A stretch of DNA of 10,978 bases, from the NCBI GenBank assembly GCA_936943465.1, contig CAKZJN010000478.1, forward strand, positions 1 through 10,978, written 5' to 3'. A model generated the notes under the pieces. It searched no databases, was not told the DNA's origin, and saw nothing but the letters and a program-made list of their open reading frames with translations. Each line of letters starts with the position of its first letter. Position 1 is the first letter of the stretch. The translations under genes and the position numbers were made by a program. Below are positions 1 through 9,587 of the stretch, one piece after another. The DNA comes from an uncultured Rhodoferax sp. GTDB taxonomy: Bacteria > Pseudomonadota > Gammaproteobacteria > Burkholderiales > Burkholderiaceae_C.

Positions 1-362
1 TAAAAACGGCGGTAGGGCTCGAAAGCGGCAGCCAGTTCCACCGGCAGGTCGGCCTTGGGCAGGGGCAGGCTGTTGCGCCCTTTGCTTTGGCCCGGCGTCA
101 TCGCGGCGCCCAGAGTGGCTTCTACCGCAGCCCGCACCTTCGCCACATGGGCGGCCAGCGCGGCATGCGACGGCTGCGCGGCGCTGACCGCTGCGGCTGC
201 GTCGGTCCCGGCGGTATGGGTGGTTCGCAGGGCGATCGCACCCGCAATGTCAATCCATTGGCCCAGCTTTTCGGCAAAGGCCGCACCCGGCGCGTGCGCA
301 TCCACCAGCGACCACTCGGAGAGGGTGCGGACAAGATGCGAACTGTGGAAATGCGCTGACAC
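1..362 (-). CDS. DUF3348 family protein, 3' end cut by window edge
   Basis: Reading the minus strand from a GTG at 362-360 gives an open frame of 120 codons running off the left edge. The N-terminal part has the look of the DUF3348 family known from Burkholderiales: a serine-rich start, then HLVRTLSEWSLVD (about residues 9-21), then AAFAEKLGQWIDIAGAIAL (about 28-46), where family members have an F(A)E+LGQW+ core. An alanine-rich stretch follows (about 52-80). An in-frame TAA lies two codons upstream (368-366), so the start cannot be further up; GTG fits the family's usual N-terminus although no clear Shine-Dalgarno sequence precedes it. The function of DUF3348 is unknown. The gene is divergent from the histidine-phosphatase gene. 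The family call rests on recognition of the pattern only. Confidence 0.72.
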   Translation of the reverse strand, partial: MSAHFHSSHLVRTLSEWSLVDAHAPGAAFAEKLGQWIDIAGAIALRTTHTAGTDAAAAVSAAQPSHAALAAHVAKVRAAVEATLGAAMTPGQSKGRNSLPLPKADLPVELAAAFEPYRRF

Positions 363-504
363 GGGTTAAAAGCAGGTCGGGGGTGAAGGGGCGCACCACA
401 GGGTCGACGAGGACCCGAGGCGGCTCGGCTGCCGCTGGCAGGAAGGACGCGATTTTACCTGCTCGGCACTCGCCGTCGCCCGGCGGCCTGCGGGTCCGCT
501 CCAA

Positions 505-534
505 TTGACGCTTGCCAGGCAAGCTGCCTACGAT
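505..534 (+). promoter_or_regulatory. Putative sigma70 promoter of the histidine-phosphatase gene
   Basis: TTGACG at 505-510 matches the -35 consensus in 5 of 6 bases. TACGAT at 529-534 matches the -10 consensus in 4 of 6, with an 18-base spacer. Transcription would begin near 541, giving a 5' leader of about 40 bases before the GTG start at 581. The spacer contains a perfect palindrome (511-523), listed separately. Prediction from pattern only. Confidence 0.5.
511..523. promoter_or_regulatory. Perfect palindrome CTTGCC-A-GGCAAG inside promoter spacer
   Basis: Six-base arms CTTGCC and GGCAAG flank one central A. The element sits exactly between the proposed -35 and -10 boxes of the promoter at 505-534, a classic place for a repressor or MerR-type operator. 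Which regulator would bind is not shown by the sequence, and no regulator gene lies next to it in the window. It could be chance in GC-rich DNA. Confidence 0.35.
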
Positions 535-569
535 TCGCGGCAGGCTTGCAACCCGCCGCTGCCCTTTTC

Positions 570-575
570 AAGGAG
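570..575 (+). promoter_or_regulatory. Ribosome binding site that fixes the GTG start at 581
   Basis: AAGGAG at 570-575 is a near-perfect Shine-Dalgarno sequence five bases before GTG at 581. The overlapping ATG at 579-581 is out of frame and is followed at once by TGA. Longer in-frame starts further up (an ATG at 512) would overlap the proposed promoter and have no such site, so GTG 581 is preferred. Confidence 0.8.
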
Positions 576-580
576 TGCAT

Positions 581-1222
581 GTGAAATTCGCTGAACTATG
601 TGCCGTGCGACACGGCGAGACCGAATGGAACAAGCGCGGCATTTTGCAAGGCTGGCTCGACGTGCCGATCAACGCGCTGGGCCGTAGCCAGGCGCAAGAC
701 ATGGCCCATACCTTTGCATCCCACGGTTTTGCCGCCATCTGGTCCAGCCCGCTGGTGCGCGCCCGTGAAACTGCGGAGATCGTGGCGCAGCAGCTCCAAT
801 TGGCCGCGCCGCACCTGCACGAAGGTCTGAAGGAGCGCCACTTTGGCGCCATTCAGGGCATCCCAAAAGACGAGCTGGCCGAGTTGAACCCGAGCCAACT
901 GGAGCAGATTCTGCGGCGCAACCCGGCGGCGCAATTTGTCGATGGCGAAAGCATGGACGAGTTTGCCGACCGGATTTTGAACGCATTGCAGGAGATTGGC
1001 GCCAGCCACCCGGGGCAACGGGTGCTGGTTATCACGCACGGCTGGGTGCTGGATGTGGTCATCCGGCACATCACCGGCCGGGCCCGCAGCGCCGTGCTGC
1101 CCGAAAAACCCAAGAATGGCGAGTGTGTCTGGGTTCTGGTGCACGCCGATGGCACGATCCAAGCCAAAGATGCGCCGGCGGCACCCAACGCGCACAGTGC
1201 CCACAGCGCGCTGTCGCATTGA
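581..1222 (+). CDS. Histidine phosphatase family protein (phosphoglycerate mutase-like)
   Basis: A 213-residue cytosolic protein of the histidine phosphatase (phosphoglycerate mutase) superfamily, which removes phosphate from small molecules through a phosphohistidine intermediate. The RHG motif is at R10-H11-G12 in VRHGETEWN, H11 being the nucleophile. SSPLVRARET (55-64) supplies the conserved arginine R60/R62 region. E85 in LKERHFG is the expected general acid, and H153 in VITHGWVLD is the second catalytic histidine. The pattern resembles the cofactor-independent-looking GpmB/CobC/PhoE group rather than true glycolytic GpmA: at about 210 residues it is short and lacks the long insert, so the substrate is uncertain. 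The last 20 or so residues are a low-complexity Ala/His/Ser tail. The start is GTG at 581, supported by AAGGAG. The gene is divergent from the DUF3348 gene and 67 bases before the next small gene. Confidence 0.9.
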   Translation: MKFAELCAVRHGETEWNKRGILQGWLDVPINALGRSQAQDMAHTFASHGFAAIWSSPLVRARETAEIVAQQLQLAAPHLHEGLKERHFGAIQGIPKDELAELNPSQLEQILRRNPAAQFVDGESMDEFADRILNALQEIGASHPGQRVLVITHGWVLDVVIRHITGRARSAVLPEKPKNGECVWVLVHADGTIQAKDAPAAPNAHSAHSALSH

Positions 1223-1228
1223 GGGCGG

Positions 1229-1251
1229 CGATGTTGCACGCCGAAACATCG
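1229..1251 (+). other. Possible hairpin between the phosphatase gene and the next small gene
   Basis: CGATGTT (1229-1235) and AACATCG (1245-1251) are exact 7-base inverted arms with a 9-base loop, starting 7 bases after the stop of the phosphatase gene. No T run follows, so it is not a standard intrinsic terminator. It may be an mRNA-end or processing structure, or chance. Confidence 0.3.
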
Positions 1252-1289
1252 GCAAAAATACGGGCATTCCCCACTTTTGTTTCCGACCC

Positions 1290-1568
1290 ATGCAGCCCGA
1301 TTCGCAACTCACCCTCAAGCTTCCCGAAGGCTATACCTTTGCCGACCTCAAGCTCCGGCGCTGTGACGATGACGCGATTGATCTGGATATGGACCTGGTC
1401 AAGATCATTTGCAACATCAACGGCCTCAACTTTGACAAGGTCTGCCAGAACCCGGGTCCGGTGGTGACCAGCATCCTGACGGTCTGGTACAAAAGCCATC
1501 TGGCGGAGGGCGGTCAGCCCGATGCGCTGATGGAAGAACTCAAGTCCCAGGGCTCCCGCCTTAACTGA
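1290..1568 (+). CDS. Conserved-looking small hypothetical protein, 92 aa
   Basis: I do not recognise a named domain. The predicted protein is 92 residues, soluble, without a signal peptide or membrane helix. It has an acidic segment CDDDAIDLDMDLV (about 25-37), two cysteines in the middle (NLxx-type motif aside, C42 in IICNINGL and C51 in KVCQNPG), and a helical C-terminal part VTSILTVWYKSHLAEGG with a charged tail. Codon use matches its neighbours, the reading frame is clean, and the gene fills the gap between the phosphatase and the stress gene in the same direction, so it is probably real. No strong Shine-Dalgarno sequence precedes ATG 1290; it may depend on read-through from the upstream gene. 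Function unknown. Confidence 0.75.
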   Translation: MQPDSQLTLKLPEGYTFADLKLRRCDDDAIDLDMDLVKIICNINGLNFDKVCQNPGPVVTSILTVWYKSHLAEGGQPDALMEELKSQGSRLN

Positions 1569-1583
1569 TTGCAGCTTGTTTGA

Positions 1584-1620
1584 GCCAGCGCAGGCGCATG
1601 TCTGGCAGGGCCTCTTTTTT
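1584..1620 (+). terminator. Weak candidate terminator before the universal stress gene
   Basis: GCCAG (1584-1588) and CTGGC (1602-1606) can pair as a 5-base stem with a 13-base loop, and a T-rich run (six T at 1615-1620) follows after eight bases. A second inverted pair, CAGGGCC at 1606-1612 and GGCCCTG at 1633-1639, overlaps it and could form an alternative structure. Stem and spacing are poorer than in a textbook terminator. Confidence 0.3.
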
Positions 1621-1658
1621 GTGCCTACACTGGGCCCTGCACTTCCCAGGAGAACACC

Positions 1659-2102
1659 ATGAAGCTATTGCTGCCCGTTGACGGTTCGGAATCTTCACTG
1701 GACGCCGTGCGCTTTGCCATTCGCATGCTGCTGGCCGGCATGAACGGCGAGGCGGTGCTGGCCAATGTGCAGGAGCCGGCCAATCTGTATGAGCTGATCG
1801 TGGCACACAACCCCGAGGTGATTGAGCGCGTCAGCGCCGAGGCCGGCCTGCACACGCTGCAGTCGGCGCAGGAGTTGCTGGACGCTGCCGAAATTTCCTA
1901 TGAATGCGAGGTCGCGCAGGGAGACCCGGCCCACACCATCGTCGATATTTGCGAGCGTTTCGGCTGCGACCTGATCGTAATGGGCATGCGCGGCCAGAGT
2001 GCGCTGCGCCGCACGCTGATGGGCTCGGTTTCGACCGAGGTGCTGCACGCAAGCGCCGTGCCGGTGGTGATCGTCAAGCCGGAAGAAGTCGACGAAGAGT
2101 AA
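1659..2102 (+). CDS. Universal stress protein, UspA family
   Basis: A 147-residue single-domain UspA protein of normal length. It opens with the typical beta strand and acidic residue MKLLLPVDGSESS (D8), and carries the complete ATP-binding signature G-x2-G-x9-G-S as G109, G112, G122 and S123, in GMRGQSALRRTLMGSVS. The final strand VPVVIVKP (134-141) is also typical. This marks it as the ATP-binding class (like MJ0577) rather than the UspA class that lacks the motif. Such cytosolic proteins raise survival in starvation or other stress; the exact role here is unknown. AGGAGA at 1648-1653 lies five bases before ATG 1659. The gene converges on the drug-efflux gene with 28 bases between stop codons. 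Confidence 0.93.
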   Translation: MKLLLPVDGSESSLDAVRFAIRMLLAGMNGEAVLANVQEPANLYELIVAHNPEVIERVSAEAGLHTLQSAQELLDAAEISYECEVAQGDPAHTIVDICERFGCDLIVMGMRGQSALRRTLMGSVSTEVLHASAVPVVIVKPEEVDEE

Positions 2103-2115
2103 GCCGCCCGCTAAT

Positions 2116-2129
2116 GCGCCAGCCGGCGC
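2116..2129. terminator. Short GC hairpin between convergent genes
   Basis: GCGCC (2116-2120) and GGCGC (2125-2129) form a perfect 5-base stem with a 4-base AGCC loop. It lies wholly in the 28-base space between the stress-gene stop and the efflux-gene stop. No T run follows on either strand, so intrinsic termination would be weak; it may act as a transcript-end stabiliser. Confidence 0.3.
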
Positions 2130-2130
2130 T

Positions 2131-3312
2131 TCACGCCGGGCGCTTGAGCGTCTTGAGGGTAATGACCAGCGTAATGGCTGCCGATGCGGCAATGCCGGCC
2201 ACCATCGGACGTGCCGTGCCGTCCACAAACAAGCCCACCAGCGCCATGACGGCGGCACCCACCAGAAATTGCAGCGTGCCCATCAGCGCCGAGGCGGTTC
2301 CTGCGATCTCACCATGCGCGTCCAGCGCCAGCACCGCCGACGCGGGCATCACCAAGCCCAGAAAGCCGAACCCGGCCAGCAGCAGGCCCAGCATCAAAAA
2401 CAACCCGTCAAACCCGGCCAGATTCAGCGCCAGCAGCAAGCCCATGACCGCCGCATAGCCAATCACGGCCCCCCGGATCAGCGGCACCATGCCAAAGCGG
2501 CTGATCATGCGGCCGGTTAGTTGCGACATGCCGATGAAAGACGCCGCATTGGCGGCAAAGGCGTAGCTGTATTGGCGGGGTGTGAGTCCGTAGTGGTCGA
2601 TCAGCACAAACGACGAATTGGCCAGGTAGGCAAAAAAGCTTGAAATCCCGAAGCCGCCAATCAGCACCAGCCCGATGAAATGCGCATCGCGCAGCAGCAC
2701 GCCGTAAGCCTGAATCGCGCTGGCCACTGAGCTTTCGGCCCGGCGCTCCGCCGGACGCGTTTCGGGCAAGCCGGTGGCCAGCAGCACCGCCGCCAGCACA
2801 GCGGCCACGGTGACCGCCCAGAACACCGCGCGCCAGCCGCTCCACTCGATCAGAAAGCTGCCGAACAGAGGCGCCAGAATCGGTGAAACGCTGAAAACCA
2901 GGCTCAAAAGCGCCATCAGCCGGGCCGCGTCCGCGCCGGTATGCAGGTCGCGCACCACCGCGCGTGGCACCACCATGCCGGCGCAGGCGCCCAGGCCTTG
3001 CACGGCGCGCCACAGCACCAGCGTCTGGATATCGGGTGCCAGCGCGCAGCCCACGCTGCCGACGGCAAACACCGCCAAGCCGAAGTACAGCGGTTTCTTG
3101 CGCCCCAGCATGTCGGAGGCCGGGCCGTACAGCATCTGTCCCAGCCCGAGGGACAGAAAAAAGGCCATCAGGCTGGCCTGCACCGCGCCGGTAGAGGCGT
3201 TCAGGCTGCTGCCAATCGAGGGCAGGGCCGGCAGGTACATGTCAATCGCAAAAGGCCCGATCGCTGAGAGCAGGCCCAGCACCAGCGCCGCCCGCAAAAA
3301 AGGATCGCTCAT
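2131..3312 (-). CDS. Bcr/CflA family multidrug efflux MFS transporter
   Basis: A 393-residue inner-membrane major facilitator with about 12 hydrophobic helices, the usual size for this family of proton-driven drug exporters (bicyclomycin, chloramphenicol and similar substrates). The family signature FAIDMYLPALPSI is at 21-33 in helix 1. MFS motif A is GPASDMLGRK (63-72), motif B is RAVQGLGA (102-109, with the helix-4 arginine), and the antiporter motif C region is SVSPILAPLFG (141-151), which marks a drug/H+ antiporter. The central cytoplasmic loop is around 182-200. The true substrate cannot be told from sequence. ATG at 3312-3310 is the natural start since helix 1 follows directly, though the Shine-Dalgarno sequence is weak. 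The gene is divergent from the HD-GYP operon, with 173 bases between. Confidence 0.92.
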   Translation of the reverse strand: MSDPFLRAALVLGLLSAIGPFAIDMYLPALPSIGSSLNASTGAVQASLMAFFLSLGLGQMLYGPASDMLGRKKPLYFGLAVFAVGSVGCALAPDIQTLVLWRAVQGLGACAGMVVPRAVVRDLHTGADAARLMALLSLVFSVSPILAPLFGSFLIEWSGWRAVFWAVTVAAVLAAVLLATGLPETRPAERRAESSVASAIQAYGVLLRDAHFIGLVLIGGFGISSFFAYLANSSFVLIDHYGLTPRQYSYAFAANAASFIGMSQLTGRMISRFGMVPLIRGAVIGYAAVMGLLLALNLAGFDGLFLMLGLLLAGFGFLGLVMPASAVLALDAHGEIAGTASALMGTLQFLVGAAVMALVGLFVDGTARPMVAGIAASAAITLVITLKTLKRPA

Positions 3313-3485
3313 GCCTGAAATCGGCCTGCCGGGGCAGGGTGGCTAGGGGGGCGTTTGGGGGGAACGTTCATGGGCTGAAGTCTAGGGCACCAAAATGCCG
3401 GAAAGAAGGGTTTGCCCGTAGATAATGGTGTTTCAGAGGAACCGGGCGCTCCCACGCGCGCACATCAACCCCTACGAGAATATGC

Positions 3486-4798
3486 ATGGTTACACGCGGC
3501 ACTGATCCTGCACAGTTGAGCTACCTGTCCGGCGACCAGCTGTACGTGGGCGTGTTTGTCGTTCTCGATATTCCCTGGTTCAAACACAACTTCACCCTCA
3601 ACAGTTTCAAGGTCCGCAGTGCCGAGCAATTGGCCGAATTGCGCGGTTTGAAGCTGGCGCGCTACCAGTTTGACCCGTCCCGCAGCGATCCGATGCCCAA
3701 AGATGCGGCCGCCGCTGCGCCTGCGGGGCCGGTGGACACGCCTGCTGCCGAAGCACAGGCACCGGTGGATGCGAGCCCTGAAGCCCGGGTCAAACTTCAG
3801 CGCCAGGCCGTGATCCAGCAGCGGCGCGAAAACGTGGAGCAGGTGGAGCGTGCCTTCGTCAAAGCCACAGCGGTCATGAAATCCATGAACCGCAACATCT
3901 TTTCCAAGCCGAAGGAAACACTGGAGGAAATGGGTGTGCTGGTGGGCGATCTGGTGGACGCCTTTTTGGACAGCCCCGAGGCCACGCTGCACGTCATGAG
4001 CGAAAAGGCGGGCGGCGAGGATGTGTATTTCCACAGCCTCAATGTGTCCATTCTGGCCATGATGCTGGCCAAAGACCTGGATTTCACCCACGAACAGGCG
4101 CGCGAAATGAGCCTGGGCGCTCTGTTGCACGACATTGGCCTGAGCGAAATTCCCGACCGGGTGGTGCGAAAACCCACTTCGGAAGCAACCAAGGCGGAGC
4201 GCAACTTCCGGGCCACCCACGTTGAGTTGGGGGTGGCGATCGGCAAGCGCGTGGGCCTGTCGGCGCAGGCTCTGTCGGTGCTGGAGCAGCACCACGAGTT
4301 TGCCGATGGCAGCGGTTACCCCAAGGGCCTGAAGGCGGCCGACATGACGCCCGGCGCACGACTGGTTTCGCTGATCAATTACTACGACAACCTGTGCAAC
4401 CCAACCGATATCTCCAAGGCGCTGACGCCGCACGAGGCCCTGTCGTACATGTTTTCCCAATGCCGGGCCAAATTTGATCCGCGCTACCTGCAGTTGCTGA
4501 TTCGCAGCCTGGGGGTGCACCCGCCGGGCTCGATCGTTCAGTTGTCCAACGATGCGTTTGCGGTGGTGACCTCGGTTAATCCCAAGAAGCCGCTGCGGCC
4601 CTGGGTGCTTGTCTACGATGAGGCGGTGCCCAAAGACGAAGCCGTCATGGTCAATCTGGAAGAGGACGAAAGCATGCGCATTGTGAAGTCCATCCGGCCG
4701 GCGTTGCTGTCGCCCAAGGTGGCGGCCTACCTGAATCCGCGCAAGCGGGTGACCTATTTCTTTGACGGAAGCAACCCGGGAAGTGCGGGTGCCAAACC

Positions 4799-4802
<4 letters not shown>
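3486..4802 (+). CDS. DUF3391 + HD-GYP domain protein, probable cyclic-di-GMP phosphodiesterase
   Basis: A 438-residue soluble protein. Residues about 8-65 match the DUF3391 domain that often precedes HD-GYP domains (QLYVGVFVVLDIPWFKHNF). A Pro/Ala linker (70-100) and a charged helix (100-135) follow, then the HD-GYP domain (about 150-345). HD-GYP enzymes break cyclic-di-GMP to pGpG or GMP. The metal-binding set is present: H183, H215-D216, H245, H269-H270 and D301, with the family motif HHEFADGSGYP complete at 269-279. One oddity is that the usual HDxGK motif reads HDIGL, leucine replacing the lysine that contacts the ligand phosphate. A C-terminal extension of about 95 residues (345-438) is rich in beta strands. 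There is no receiver domain. ATG 3486 is preceded by a weak GAGAA. Its stop overlaps the kinase start by four bases, so the two are very likely translationally coupled. Confidence 0.92.
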
Positions 4803-7633
<2,831 letters not shown>

Positions 7634-7641
7634 CACCAACC

Positions 7642-8976
7642 ATGGGTCAGACCATCGCCTGGTTCCGGCGTTTTTCGTGGCGCGACGCGCTGGTGTCCAC
7701 GTTGCCCATGGCGTTGCTGGCGGTGGCAGCGGTGTGGGCCGCGCTGCACTTTATTGACCCGGCGCCACCCCTGACCGCGGTGATCGCCACCGGCGCCGAA
7801 GACAGTGAATACCTGGAGTTTGCCCAGCGCTATGCCAGCCAGTTGGCGGAGGACGGCGTCACGCTGGACGTGCAGGCATCGGGCGGCGCGTTGGACAACA
7901 TCAAGCGTCTGCGCGACGAAGACGATCCGGTGCGGATTGCGTTCTTGCAGGATGGTCTGTCGGACACCGAAGACAGTCGCGCCATCAGCTCGGATGTGGA
8001 TCTGGTCTCGCTGGGCGCCGTGTCGTATGAGCCACTCTGGATTTTTTACCGGGGGCGTGTAGCGCATTCCCGCATCGGCGCTTTGAAGGGCCGGCGCATT
8101 GCGGTGGGGGCGCTGGGCTCGGGCACGCGGGTGTTTGCCATGCGCCTGCTGCAGGCCCACGGCATCCGCGCCGACAACAGCCAGTTGGTCACCGCCAGTC
8201 GCCAGCAGTCTGAGCAGATGCTGCGGCAGGGCCAAGTGGACGCCGCCTTTTTTATTGCGGCGCCCGAGTCGCGGTTGGTGCACGGTCTGGTGGGGGCGCC
8301 AGGCATCCGGGTTATGAACCTGGACCAGGCCGAAGCGATCGCGCGGCAGTTCCCGTACCTGCACCACCTGGTGCTGCCGCATGGCGCGCTGGATTTGGCC
8401 GGCAATGTGCCGCACCGCGACCTGAACCTGCTGGCCACGACGACCACCGTGGTGGTGACGCAAAGCCTGCATCCGGCGCTGGTGACGCTCTTGATGAAAG
8501 CCATGCAAAAGACCCATGCCAGCGCCGGCCTGCTGAATCCGCCCAAAGCCTTTCCGGCGGCCAAGGACAGCGACTTCACATTGAGCCGGGACGCAGCGCG
8601 TTTCTACCAGTCGGGCCCGCCCTTCCTGCAGCGCTACTTGCCATTCTGGCTGGCCACGCTGGTGGACCGGGCGGCGTTGGCCATCATTCCCCTGCTGGCG
8701 ATTCTGGTGCCGGTGCTGCGCACCGCGCCGACGCTGTACGGTTGGCGCATCCGCCGCCGCATTTACCGCTGGTATGGCGAGCTCAAATACCTGGAAATTC
8801 AGGTGAACACGGCAGAAGGTGCTGCATCGCTTTCCGAACTGCTGCAACAACTCGACCAGATTGAAGACAAGGTGACACATGCCGTGTTGCCGCTGGCCTT
8901 TTCCGAGCATGCCTATGTGCTCAAAGAGCACATTGATCTGGTGCGGCGCAAGATCCAGAGCGTGGTTTTGGCGTGA
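7642..8976 (+). CDS. Membrane-anchored TAXI-family substrate-binding protein
   Basis: A 444-residue protein. An uncleaved-looking N-terminal helix (about 15-37) has no lipobox or clear signal-peptidase site. A TAXI-type binding domain follows (about 42-325), shown by VIATGAEDSEYLEFAQRYA, the LQDGLSD and SLGAVSYEPLWIFYRG segments, and IAVGALGSGTRVFAMRLL, which matches the family's ligand-binding G-x-x-x-SGT region. A second helix (about 335-360) and a basic, helical cytoplasmic tail (365-444, RIRRRIYRWYGELKYLE onward) complete it. Ordinary TAXI proteins are secreted, about 320 residues, and work with a TRAP permease that imports organic acids or amino acids; no permease is present. The two-helix form places the binding domain in the periplasm and the tail in the cytoplasm, as in a receptor. 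It starts eight bases after the kinase stop with no clear Shine-Dalgarno sequence, so coupling is likely. A sensing role is inferred. Confidence 0.88.
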   Translation: MGQTIAWFRRFSWRDALVSTLPMALLAVAAVWAALHFIDPAPPLTAVIATGAEDSEYLEFAQRYASQLAEDGVTLDVQASGGALDNIKRLRDEDDPVRIAFLQDGLSDTEDSRAISSDVDLVSLGAVSYEPLWIFYRGRVAHSRIGALKGRRIAVGALGSGTRVFAMRLLQAHGIRADNSQLVTASRQQSEQMLRQGQVDAAFFIAAPESRLVHGLVGAPGIRVMNLDQAEAIARQFPYLHHLVLPHGALDLAGNVPHRDLNLLATTTTVVVTQSLHPALVTLLMKAMQKTHASAGLLNPPKAFPAAKDSDFTLSRDAARFYQSGPPFLQRYLPFWLATLVDRAALAIIPLLAILVPVLRTAPTLYGWRIRRRIYRWYGELKYLEIQVNTAEGAASLSELLQQLDQIEDKVTHAVLPLAFSEHAYVLKEHIDLVRRKIQSVVLA

Positions 8977-8993
8977 AGGCGCCGGGCGCTTTT
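8976..8993 (+). terminator. Putative intrinsic terminator of the three-gene signalling operon
   Basis: Right at the TAXI stop codon, GCGC (8979-8982) and GCGC (8986-8989) pair across a CGG loop. The stem extends by G-T and A-T pairs (AAG at 8976-8978 with TTT at 8990-8992) and ends in TTTT (8990-8993). The stem is short but GC-rich, placed where the operon should end, before the separate FmdB gene. Confidence 0.5.
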
Positions 8994-9054
8994 GCGGGTG
9001 GCGGTGGTACAGTTGCGGCCGCTGTGTGCCCCGTGCCGGGGCGAGGAGTCCACC

Positions 9055-9273
9055 ATGCCCATTTATGAATACGCCTGCAGTGACTGCGGCAAACAATTTG
9101 AAACCCTGGTGCGCTCTGGCGATACGCCGGAATGCCCGGTCTGCCATTCGGTGAGTCTGGAAAAGAAGCTGTCGGTGTTTGCCACCACCGCTGAAAAGCC
9201 GGCGCCGGTTATGGCCGGGCCGTGTGGCTCCTGCGGGCATCCGGATGGACCGGGCGCCTGCCACCTGCAATGA
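9055..9273 (+). CDS. FmdB-type zinc ribbon protein
   Basis: A 72-residue protein that begins with MPIYEYACSDCGKQFE, the standard opening of the FmdB regulatory-protein zinc ribbon. C8-x2-C11 and C27-x2-C30 form the four-cysteine zinc site. A flexible linker (43-54) leads to a Gly/Cys tail with C57, C60 and C69 (GPCGSCGHPDGPGACHLQ), which could bind a second metal or be a disordered end; similar tails are common in the family. FmdB was named for a regulator of formamidase genes in Methylophilus, but most relatives have no proven function. GAGGAG at 9043-9048 lies six bases before ATG 9055. It is followed after 19 bases by the DUF3297 gene, probably as one transcript. Confidence 0.9.
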   Translation: MPIYEYACSDCGKQFETLVRSGDTPECPVCHSVSLEKKLSVFATTAEKPAPVMAGPCGSCGHPDGPGACHLQ

Positions 9274-9292
9274 CCGCTGAACCCCTCACACC

Positions 9293-9541
9293 ATGACCGA
9301 TACCCCAACCCGCCCCGACCTGCCGGACCACCTGTCCATTGACCCACGCAGCCCGCACCACGTTGCCGCCATTTTTGAGTACGACATCGGCATCCGCCTG
9401 AACGGCAAAGAGCGCTTTGACGTGGAAGAATATTGCGTCAGCGAAGGCTGGGTGCGCGTGCCCGCCGGCAAGACGCTGGACCGCAAGGGCAAACCCCTGC
9501 TCATCAAGATCAAGGGCACGGTCGAGGCCTTCTACAAATAA
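9293..9541 (+). CDS. DUF3297 family protein
   Basis: An 82-residue soluble protein matching the DUF3297 family of proteobacteria: an N-terminal LPDHLSIDPRSPHH segment (10-23), then IGIRLNGKERFDVEEYCVSEGWVRVPAGK (about 32-60) and a basic end KGKPLLIKIKGTVEAF (65-80). This is full length for the family. No catalytic motif is visible and the family's role is unknown. It starts 19 bases after the zinc-ribbon stop without a strong ribosome binding site, so it is probably co-expressed with it. A strong hairpin with flanking A and T runs closes the pair. Confidence 0.88.
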   Translation: MTDTPTRPDLPDHLSIDPRSPHHVAAIFEYDIGIRLNGKERFDVEEYCVSEGWVRVPAGKTLDRKGKPLLIKIKGTVEAFYK

Positions 9542-9542
9542 G

Positions 9543-9572
9543 AAAAGGGCCGCTCACGGCGGCCAGTTTTCT
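9543..9572. terminator. Bidirectional intrinsic terminator
   Basis: GGCCGC (9548-9553) and GCGGCC (9559-9564) make a perfect 6-base GC stem with a 5-base TCACG loop. AAAA (9543-9546) precedes it and TTTT (9567-9570) follows, so it reads as a terminator on both strands. It starts two bases after the DUF3297 stop and ends 15 bases before the stop of the convergent minus-strand gene, serving both. Confidence 0.82.
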
Positions 9573-9587
9573 TGTCTCCGAAGGGTT

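Noticed and set aside
250..522. 90-codon minus-strand frame starting near the phosphatase promoter
   Set aside because: It overlaps the DUF3348 start in another frame and continues as Arg/Cys-rich sequence without a domain; the DUF3348 frame explains the region better.
3362..3369. GAACGTTC palindrome between the efflux gene and the HD-GYP gene
   Set aside because: A perfect 8-base palindrome, but short, single and not aligned with a recognisable promoter, so it is probably chance.
3419..3426. TAGATAAT as a -10 box for the signalling operon
   Set aside because: The GATAAT core is good, but no -35-like sequence lies 16-18 bases upstream; the only TTGC-like element is five bases away. The operon promoter remains unplaced in 3313-3485.
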